NCBI GenBank assembly: GCA_903891235.1
Contig: CAITDW010000240.1
Location: forward strand, 1-5,380
Source of the DNA: an uncultured Candidatus Saccharibacteria bacterium
Lineage (GTDB): Bacteria > Patescibacteriota > Saccharimonadia > Saccharimonadales > UBA4665
Reading direction: 5' to 3'
DNA length: 5,380 nucleotides
Part shown: positions 1 through 5,380 of the stretch, in pieces
How the letters are laid out: every line of letters begins with the position of its first letter
Numbering within the stretch: the stretch's first letter is position 1
Position numbers and translations under genes: made by a program
Notes under the pieces: generated by a model
What the model saw: the letters and a program-made list of their open reading frames with translations, nothing else
Database searches by the model: none
What the model was told of the DNA's origin: nothing

Positions 1-671
1 CTCATAGGTACAGTTTGCTTAATCTTAGTACTTCTAAGATTAGATACAGATAATATTCGCTCAACCTTAAGTCCAGCATGAGCTAACTGCTTAATTACGG
101 TCTTAGGGTTATGGTTAACAAAAGGTATCTCGTCCTTATTTTGGTATTTCTTGGACCTAATATCAACAGGCTCGAGAGGCATTTTAGCTCCCTTAGATAA
201 ATGTTTAATTCTGTTTCTAAAGTGCATGTAGTTTGCAACTTCTATAATTGCTAGGCCATCTTCAGATAGGACTCTAGAAATTTCATTAAATTCACTAGAA
301 GGATCTGGTAGATGATGCATAACTCGTATCATTGTGACCAAGTCTATAGAACTATCCTTATATTTAATATCGTCGGCTTGCATGAGTTTTTGATCTATGC
401 CAGGATGTTCCGATAGAAAGTCTTTAGCAATATCTAATTGTTGCTGAGATGGTTCAGCAAGGGTAACTTTATCGGCATATTTTTCGAGTTCTACACTGAG
501 TCGGCCATAGCCTCCACCAATATCAATGGCATGATCAAAATGCCTAGCTTTCAGTAGTTTTGCAATCGCCATAACTTCAGCTTGATGTTCATAGTCACGA
601 CCAAGCCAGTACTTTTGGTAGTTATGGCTAGGGTCGTTATATTGGTCGGCTTTTTTGTGTTCTTTTGTCAT
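1..671 (-). CDS. Class I SAM-dependent methyltransferase, C-terminus cut by window edge
   Basis: This is a probable small-molecule or macromolecule methyltransferase with the Rossmann-like class I fold; its substrate cannot be read from the sequence. I translated 223 codons from ATG at 671; the gene runs off the left edge, so the C-terminus is missing. Visible motifs are the SAM-binding glycine loop DIGGGYGRL (about residues 50-58), an acidic residue ending strand 2 (E73 in LAEPS), an acidic pair at the adenine-contact position (D100-D101), and the motif IV-like stretch DLVTMIRVMHHLPDP (about 110-124) typical of Methyltransf_11/UbiE-like proteins. ATG 671 is the first possible start after an in-frame TAA at 687-689, and there is no Shine-Dalgarno sequence before it. 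The gene lies 26 bp downstream of tyrS on the same strand, so co-transcription is likely. The fold assignment is firm; the function is unknown. Confidence 0.9.
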   Translation of the reverse strand, partial: MTKEHKKADQYNDPSHNYQKYWLGRDYEHQAEVMAIAKLLKARHFDHAIDIGGGYGRLSVELEKYADKVTLAEPSQQQLDIAKDFLSEHPGIDQKLMQADDIKYKDSSIDLVTMIRVMHHLPDPSSEFNEISRVLSEDGLAIIEVANYMHFRNRIKHLSKGAKMPLEPVDIRSKKYQNKDEIPFVNHNPKTVIKQLAHAGLKVERILSVSNLRSTKIKQTVPM

Positions 672-697
672 TACTAGGTATATATATTATCAGTTAT

Positions 698-1924
698 TTA
701 TTTTTTGACAACCATTGAAAATTGATTCTTTCCTCTTTGGATTAAATTAACCTTAGAATTAATTTCATAGTTAGTGTCACTAATTTTTTCACCGTTGATT
801 CTAATAGCACCCTGTTTAACAAAACTCATAGCCTGAGAATTAGAAGAAGCTAGACCGGCTTCAACTAAGGTTGATGCAAAATTAGACTGAACTTTAAAGT
901 TTGGTAAAATCTTAGATATTTCATCAATTTCAGACTGATTGAGTGAAGAAAATAGTTTTTTGCCAAATAATATATCATTGGCTGCGACCACTGCATTGGC
1001 AATTTTTTGACCATGAACTATTTTTGTCACTTCATAAGCTAGGGTTTTTTGAGCCAATCTGGATGATCGATCGTCATCAAAATCTTTAATTAATGAATCG
1101 TATTCATCTTTCTCTATTAATGTATAGATTTTTAAATAGTCTTTAGCCGATTCATCATCAGAGTTAAACCAGAATTGATAGAAATCGAAGGGACTAGTAA
1201 GCTTAGGATCTAACCAAATTGCACCTGCTTCAGTTTTTCCAAATTTAACTCCAGTAGCTTTGTTGATGATTAAAGGGGCTGAATAGACATGAGCTTCTGC
1301 ACCCTCAACTCGTCTAATTAAATCTACTCCAGCTATACAATTACCCCATTGATCTGCACCACAAACTTGAAGACTTGCTCCAAAGTCTCTATATAAATGA
1401 AGAAAATCATATCCTTGAATTAGTGAATAGCTAAACTCGGCGTAACTAATTCCAGATCCATCCTCACTCAGTCGTTTTTGAACAAAGTCTCTTCCTAGCA
1501 TCTGTCTCATGGGTACATGCTTACCAATAGTTCTAAGGAAGTCTAAATAGCCTAAGTCCTTGAACCAATCATAGTTATTAACCAATACAAATTTTTGACC
1601 ATTAAAAATTTTTGCATACTGAGAGCTAATAATATTGACATTTTTCTGTATTTCTTCTTCCGTATTTAGTTCTCTTTCCTGAGACTTACCATCTGGATCA
1701 CCAATTAATCCAGTTGCCCCGCCAACAAGTAGTATTGGTTTATGGCCAGCTTTAATAAAATGACGAATCATCATAGCTATTGATAGATGCCCAACAGTCA
1801 TACCTGGACCACTAGGATCAACACCTAAGTAAAAAGTAATGGGCTCTCCATCTAGAACACTTATATCTTTAATGGTTGTTTGATTAACAAAACCGCGCCA
1901 AATTAATTCTTCAGTAAATTTCAT
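698..1924 (-). CDS. tyrS: Tyrosyl-tRNA synthetase (TyrRS)
   Basis: This cytoplasmic class Ic aminoacyl-tRNA synthetase activates tyrosine with ATP and charges tRNA-Tyr. The 408 residues are near the usual bacterial length (about 400-425), so the gene looks complete. Tyrosine-pocket residues are in place: Y32, G34 and D36 in YLGVD, D76 in LIGDPDGK, and Y166, Q170 and D173 in FSYSLIQGYDF. GADQWGN (189-195) is the conserved core motif. The KMSKS equivalent is KFGKT (227-231), the typical bacterial TyrRS form. An S4-like RNA-binding domain fills about residues 345-405. The HIGH motif is unusual: residues 43-46 read TVGH, so the first histidine is threonine. The gene is divergent from the PBP gene and upstream of a methyltransferase gene. 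The 133-bp upstream region is too short to show a T-box leader and I see none. AAGG lies only 3 nt from the ATG, too close for a normal ribosome binding site. Confidence 0.97.
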   Translation of the reverse strand: MKFTEELIWRGFVNQTTIKDISVLDGEPITFYLGVDPSGPGMTVGHLSIAMMIRHFIKAGHKPILLVGGATGLIGDPDGKSQERELNTEEEIQKNVNIISSQYAKIFNGQKFVLVNNYDWFKDLGYLDFLRTIGKHVPMRQMLGRDFVQKRLSEDGSGISYAEFSYSLIQGYDFLHLYRDFGASLQVCGADQWGNCIAGVDLIRRVEGAEAHVYSAPLIINKATGVKFGKTEAGAIWLDPKLTSPFDFYQFWFNSDDESAKDYLKIYTLIEKDEYDSLIKDFDDDRSSRLAQKTLAYEVTKIVHGQKIANAVVAANDILFGKKLFSSLNQSEIDEISKILPNFKVQSNFASTLVEAGLASSNSQAMSFVKQGAIRINGEKISDTNYEINSKVNLIQRGKNQFSMVVKK

Positions 1925-1931
1925 AAACCTT

Positions 1932-1937
1932 ATTATA
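1932..1937 (-). promoter_or_regulatory. Candidate -10 box for tyrS
   Basis: The minus strand reads a perfect TATAAT here, ending 7 bp before the tyrS ATG. At 17 bp spacing the -35 position reads TTTAAT (1955-1960), a weak match. Transcription starting 6-8 nt downstream would begin almost at the start codon, giving a leaderless or near-leaderless mRNA. An overlapping weaker alternative is TATAAG at 1939-1944. In DNA this AT-rich, chance matches are common, so this remains a prediction. Confidence 0.5.
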
Positions 1938-2010
1938 TCTTATAAATTAGTTTGATTAAATAAATTGAAATAAAAGAATTATCAATTTAAGCATTTTGTA
2001 AAAAAAAATT

Positions 2011-2019
2011 TGCTATAAT
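2011..2019 (+). promoter_or_regulatory. Candidate extended -10 promoter for the PBP gene
   Basis: TGCTATAAT is an extended -10 (TG, one base, then perfect TATAAT). No good -35 hexamer sits 16-18 bp upstream, which extended -10 promoters tolerate. A run of nine A (2000-2008) precedes it. The predicted transcription start is about 2025-2027, roughly 30 nt before the GTG start of the PBP and 3-5 nt before the ATG of a 12-codon leader ORF. Confidence 0.6.
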
Positions 2020-2029
2020 ATTATTAATT

Positions 2030-2068
2030 ATGATTAAAATCGCAATCGAGAATTATCGTGGGAAATAG
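2030..2068 (+). CDS. Possible 12-codon leader ORF overlapping the PBP start
   Basis: ATG at 2030 opens a frame reading MIKIAIENYRGK and ending at TAG 2066-2068. It is in a different frame from the PBP and overlaps that gene's first 11 bases. It begins only a few bases after the predicted transcription start. It could couple translation to the weakly initiated PBP gene, or it may be a chance ATG in AT-rich DNA. It resembles nothing I recognise, and its length alone gives no support for coding. Confidence 0.25.
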   Translation: MIKIAIENYRGK

Positions 2069-5030
2069 TAAAAATCAAAGTAGTCGTTCTAGACAGAAAA
2101 AGAATGTTTACGTTACTAAAGCTGGTAGGCCTATTAAATTAAACCAAGGTATTGGTAATAGGTGGAAAACCAGAAAAGATAGTAAGGCCCGAAATAAAGC
2201 TGTTTATATGAGTGGTCTACCAAACAGTAAATTCAAACGTATATTATTCCACCTTCAACCAAAGAGAATTTATCACTATTGGTTCTCTAAAAAAGGTCTT
2301 ATCATGGGTCTCAAAATTATCGGAATCATGATAGTTGTAGGCTTTATATTCGGTATTGGTATGTTTGCTTACTTTAGAAAAGATCTTCCTAATCTAAAAG
2401 ACATAACTGGTACAAATATAGGTGGCAGCATTAGTTATTATGATCGAACAGGTTCAATATTACTTTTTCAGGATTATAATGCTGTGAAAAGAATTCCAGT
2501 TACCTCGAAACAGATTAGCCCCTACATGAAGAATGCTACAGTAGCAATTGAAGATAAAAGCTTTTATCATGAAGGTGCCTTTGACATAAGAGGAATTGTA
2601 AGAGCCGGTGTTAATGATTTGACGAAACGTGGCGGTGGCTTACAGGGTGGATCTACGATTACCCAACAGCTGGTTAAATTAAACGAAAACTGGACAGATA
2701 ATCGAACAATTTCAAGAAAAGTAAAAGAAATTATTTTAGCAGTAGATCTTGAGAGAGAGTATTCCAAAAGCGATATTTTGACTGGCTATCTAAACGTCGC
2801 TCCTTATGGAGGCATAGAATATGGGGTTCAAGCTGCCTCACAAGATTATTTCCACACTTCTGCTAAGGATCTAAGCCTAGCCCAGGCAGCCTTACTTGCG
2901 ACCATACCAAAATCTCCCGCTTATTATTCTCCCTATAGTCCTGATTTCGATAAAAATGCTTTTAACTCACGAAAAAATTATGTTTTGTCTCAAATGGCAT
3001 CCCAGGGCTACATAACATCAGCACAGGCTAAAGCGGCCGAAAAAGTAGATGTCTTATCTCAAATACAGCCTCTAACTAATAAATATAATGGTATTAAAGC
3101 TCCTTATTTCGTATTAGCTGCCAAGAATCAACTTCAACAGCAATATGGTGCAGCCACAGTCAATCGTGGTGGATGGAAGATTATTACAACACTTGACATG
3201 AAAGCTCAAGAAGAAGCCGAAAAAGATGTAGCAAAAAACATAGCTAATATAACAAAATATAAAGCAGATGAGGAGGCAATGGTTGGAGAGAGTGTACCAA
3301 CTGGGCAAATCATTATGGAAGTTGGTGGTACAGACTTCTTTAACTCTGATCATGGTAGTATTAATTACGCACAAACACTATTGGCTCCCGGATCAAGCTT
3401 CAAGCCCTACGATTACGTATCTATGATTGAAAATACAACCAATACAGGAGCAGGATCCGCAATATACGATATTCAGCAACCACTGCCCGGATATCCCTGT
3501 ACAGATAAAACTCTCCCTGCGCCCAAAGGAACAGGTAATTGTTTGGAAGATTATGACTTTAAATACCCTGGTGCTGAGGCTTTAAGATATGCTCTTGCAG
3601 GCTCAAGAAACGTACCTGCCGTTAAAGCTATGCTTACAGTTGGTACTAATAAGGTAATAGCTACTGCTGATGCACTAATGGGCTATAAGAATGCCTATCA
3701 GTGTTACGCCGATCAAGAAAGAACAATTCCAACACAATGCTACGGAGCATCAGCTATTGGTGATGGTGCCTTTCTTCATCTCGATCAGCACGTTAATGGT
3801 GTTGCATCCCTATCTCGTCTAGGAGCCGTAATTCCAAATACATATATATTAAAAATATCCGACTCAAACAATAAGACTGTATATCAGTGGACTCAACCAA
3901 AACCGAAACAAGTTGTCAGACCTGATGCAGCTTATATAGTTAACAACATGTTGAGTGATCCAAAAGCTAGTTATTTGCCAGGCTCATGCACAGCAACAAA
4001 TTGTACAAGTCTAGCTCGTGGTGGATATAAATTCCAAAAATATAACGGTTGGGACATTGCAGTCAAAACTGGTACTACTAATAACTCATATGACGGCCTT
4101 ATGACGGCCTGGAACACTCAGTTAGCAGTTGTATCATGGGTAGGCTATCACACAGACAATAGACCCCTCAATTCAGGTGGTATGGAATATATGACTGAAC
4201 CTTTGACTAGAAATTGGATTGAAGCAGCTACCGATAACCTCAACATGAAGCCAGTTAGTTGGGCTCAACCATCAGGCATTAAAACTCTACCTGCATTTGT
4301 TCAAACTACACATGTAGGAATCGGATCTCAAGAACCAGGACCTAGTACAGACTTATTCCCTTCCTGGTACGTCGGCAATGCGAAAGCCTCCAGCACAAAT
4401 CAGACAACCGATAAAGTTTCTGGTGGTACTGCAACAAGCTGTACTCCAGACCTAGCAAAACAAAATACAAATGCTTCCAATCCAAACGCTTTTTCAGCAG
4501 ACATTTTCTGGCCTATTGGTAACCACTCGAATAACTCATCTTCATCTGGCTCTGTCGATACGGTTCATAATTGTGGAGATGGTAAGCCTAGTGTTAATGC
4601 CTTCAGCGTACCTGCTAGCTGTGATATAACTACAGGCTGTAATATAAATATTAGTGTTAATCAAGGTACTCATCCCTTAAACGATAACCAATACCCACAG
4701 TATCCTGGAACAATTAATCTAATTGTCAATGGTACGACTGTCGGTAGTTACCCAATTAATAGCGGATCAGATTGTAATAATGGACCAACTTGTAATCTAA
4801 CACTCAATTGGACACCTACAGCTACCTATACTGGTCAACAGATAAATCTTAGCGTTCAAGTGATTGATAGTGTCTTATACGACAGTACTACCCAGGCCAG
4901 TAACAATCCAGTCACAGTTACAGGAGGAACTCCAGCACCAACGACGACTACCACTCCTGACACTACTACTCCCCCAACAAAACCAATCATTAAACCTGGC
5001 GGCGGTAATGGAAATCAAGGCACGAATTAA
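2058..5030 (+). CDS. Class A penicillin-binding protein (glycosyltransferase/transpeptidase) with Ig-like C-terminus
   Basis: This bifunctional peptidoglycan synthase polymerises lipid II and cross-links the stem peptides outside the membrane. It has 990 residues. A basic cytoplasmic tail (1-80: 22 Lys/Arg, one acidic residue) precedes one transmembrane signal anchor (about 81-106). The GT51 domain (about 125-300) has catalytic E165 in EDKSF, QGGSTITQQ (196-204) and second glutamate E224. The transpeptidase domain (about 370-730) has SxxK at S446-K449, SxN as SRN 516-518 and KTGTT 670-674. A low-complexity linker (about 755-842), an Ig-like beta domain (about 843-955) and a Thr/Pro then Gly-rich tail follow. 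All twelve cysteines lie from residue 481 onward. GTG 2058 is chosen because an in-frame TGA lies at 2031-2033 with no ATG between; the next Met, residue 51, would cut the basic tail. GAG at 2048-2050 is only a weak ribosome binding site. The end is a tandem TAA-TAG. Both enzymatic sites look intact; a PBP1a/PonA-type role is likely, but the exact orthologue is not assigned. Confidence 0.97.
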   Translation: MGNSKNQSSRSRQKKNVYVTKAGRPIKLNQGIGNRWKTRKDSKARNKAVYMSGLPNSKFKRILFHLQPKRIYHYWFSKKGLIMGLKIIGIMIVVGFIFGIGMFAYFRKDLPNLKDITGTNIGGSISYYDRTGSILLFQDYNAVKRIPVTSKQISPYMKNATVAIEDKSFYHEGAFDIRGIVRAGVNDLTKRGGGLQGGSTITQQLVKLNENWTDNRTISRKVKEIILAVDLEREYSKSDILTGYLNVAPYGGIEYGVQAASQDYFHTSAKDLSLAQAALLATIPKSPAYYSPYSPDFDKNAFNSRKNYVLSQMASQGYITSAQAKAAEKVDVLSQIQPLTNKYNGIKAPYFVLAAKNQLQQQYGAATVNRGGWKIITTLDMKAQEEAEKDVAKNIANITKYKADEEAMVGESVPTGQIIMEVGGTDFFNSDHGSINYAQTLLAPGSSFKPYDYVSMIENTTNTGAGSAIYDIQQPLPGYPCTDKTLPAPKGTGNCLEDYDFKYPGAEALRYALAGSRNVPAVKAMLTVGTNKVIATADALMGYKNAYQCYADQERTIPTQCYGASAIGDGAFLHLDQHVNGVASLSRLGAVIPNTYILKISDSNNKTVYQWTQPKPKQVVRPDAAYIVNNMLSDPKASYLPGSCTATNCTSLARGGYKFQKYNGWDIAVKTGTTNNSYDGLMTAWNTQLAVVSWVGYHTDNRPLNSGGMEYMTEPLTRNWIEAATDNLNMKPVSWAQPSGIKTLPAFVQTTHVGIGSQEPGPSTDLFPSWYVGNAKASSTNQTTDKVSGGTATSCTPDLAKQNTNASNPNAFSADIFWPIGNHSNNSSSSGSVDTVHNCGDGKPSVNAFSVPASCDITTGCNINISVNQGTHPLNDNQYPQYPGTINLIVNGTTVGSYPINSGSDCNNGPTCNLTLNWTPTATYTGQQINLSVQVIDSVLYDSTTQASNNPVTVTGGTPAPTTTTTPDTTTPPTKPIIKPGGGNGNQGTN

Positions 5031-5047
5031 TAGCTAAGATTAGTTTT
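5025..5047 (+). terminator. Weak candidate terminator after the PBP gene
   Basis: AATTAAT (5025-5031) can pair with ATTAGTT (5039-5045) through one G-T wobble around a 7-nt loop, and T-rich sequence follows. The stem has almost no G+C and overlaps the stop codon, so it would be a weak intrinsic terminator. It has no T-tract on the minus strand, so it would not serve the convergent gene. Confidence 0.25.
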
Positions 5048-5067
5048 ATACTTTTATACTTTTATAC
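5044..5067. repeat. Three tandem copies of the 8-mer TTTTATAC
   Basis: Exact head-to-tail copies lie at 5044-5051, 5052-5059 and 5060-5067, followed by six T. The third copy, read on the minus strand as GTATAAAA, holds the last codon (GTA) and stop (TAA) of the PIN/TRAM gene. The other two lie in the convergent intergenic gap, so copy-number change there would not alter either protein. Confidence 0.9.
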
Positions 5068-5380
5068 TTTTTTACCAAAAACCATTTTTCCAGAAACTGT
5101 CTGATGCATTCTATCTACAAGAACTTCAACTTTTTTACCGATAAGCTTAGAAGCTCCATCAACAACTATCATAGTGCCGTCATCTAAATAGCCAACACCC
5201 TGTGAATGTCCACTTCCCTTTTGGATAATCTTAACAACTATCTTTTCGCCAGGCAGGGAAATTGGCCTAAGATGATGAGCAAGCTCATTAATGTTTAGAA
5301 CTTTGACCTTCTCTACTTCTGCAACTTTTCCTAAATTAAAGTCAGTAGTATATAGAGTTCCAGAAAGTTTTTTAGTAAGA
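5062..5380 (-). CDS. PIN/TRAM-domain protein (YacL-like), N-terminus cut by window edge
   Basis: The last 105 codons of a gene on the minus strand are visible, ending at TAA 5062-5064. The first visible part, with TTDFNLGKVA and then VKVLNINELA, matches the end of a PIN nuclease-like domain, where the Asp in TTDFN occupies a conserved acidic position. From about visible residue 43 a TRAM-type small beta-barrel follows: PGEKIVVKI, QGVGYLDDGTMIVVDGA and IGKKVEVLV. This order and these motifs are those of the YacL family, membrane-anchored PIN-TRAM proteins of Gram-positive bacteria. TRAM domains usually bind RNA; the family's substrate is not settled. Any N-terminal membrane helices and most of the PIN active site are outside the window. 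The gene converges on the PBP gene with a 31-bp gap, so shared regulation is unlikely. Confidence 0.85.
   Translation of the reverse strand, partial: LTKKLSGTLYTTDFNLGKVAEVEKVKVLNINELAHHLRPISLPGEKIVVKIIQKGSGHSQGVGYLDDGTMIVVDGASKLIGKKVEVLVDRMHQTVSGKMVFGKKV

Noticed and set aside
1925..2057. T-box or other riboswitch controlling tyrS
   Set aside because: Only 133 bp separate the divergent genes, the likely promoter abuts the tyrS start, and I see no terminator hairpin or T-box core sequence.
2567..2767. 66-codon minus-strand ORF
   Set aside because: It lies wholly inside the glycosyltransferase-coding part of the PBP, antisense to conserved motifs, and its translation resembles no family; it is a shadow frame.
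3114..3374. 86-codon minus-strand ORF
   Set aside because: It is antisense to the PBP transpeptidase region. Its Cys/Phe/Ile-rich product arises from reading the opposite strand, and no start signal is visible.
4936..4980. ACT/ACC-rich trinucleotide stretch as a microsatellite
   Set aside because: It is imperfect and is explained by the Thr/Pro-rich tail encoded in frame by the PBP gene.
5034..5043. CTAAGATTAG, also present at 34-43, as a dispersed repeat
   Set aside because: Several shared 10-mers are expected by chance in 5.4 kb of AT-rich DNA, and the flanks do not match.
1..5380. CRISPR array, insertion sequence, tRNA or novel defence system
   Set aside because: I saw no spaced direct repeats, transposase motif, long terminal inverted repeats or tRNA cloverleaf; the four genes are ordinary core functions.

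Overview
The window is AT-rich (well under 50% G+C by eye) and densely coded. It contains two complete genes, two genes cut by the window edges, and no RNA gene or mobile element that I can see. All four products are housekeeping proteins: a SAM-dependent methyltransferase, tyrosyl-tRNA synthetase, a bifunctional class A penicillin-binding protein (PBP) and a PIN/TRAM-domain protein. The standard bacterial code is used: Trp is TGG and no reading frame needs TGA as sense. Low G+C, poor Shine-Dalgarno sites, a single-membrane type PBP with a very basic N-terminal tail and an Ig-like C-terminus, and a YacL-type PIN/TRAM protein together suggest a Gram-positive-like or Patescibacteria/CPR genome, most likely Saccharibacteria (TM7). 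That placement is inference from protein style, not a phylogeny.

Layout: the minus strand carries tyrS (698-1924) followed 26 bp downstream by the methyltransferase (671 to beyond position 1), a probable two-gene transcription unit. A 133-bp divergent intergenic region (1925-2057) holds a TATAAT hexamer for each direction. The plus strand then carries the 990-residue PBP (2058-5030). It converges, with a 31-bp gap, on the C-terminal part of the PIN/TRAM gene (5062-5380, minus strand). Three tandem copies of an 8-mer lie in and beside that gap.

The genes do not form one pathway. tyrS charges tRNA-Tyr, the PBP polymerises and cross-links peptidoglycan, the methyltransferase has no assignable substrate, and the PIN/TRAM protein is probably RNA-associated. 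I see no defence system, mobile element or clearly new system. The points most worth a second look are: a TyrRS whose HIGH motif reads TVGH; a PBP with twelve cysteines that all lie in its extracellular C-terminal half and mostly in close pairs; a 12-codon leader ORF overlapping the PBP start; and -10 boxes so close to start codons that near-leaderless transcripts are likely.
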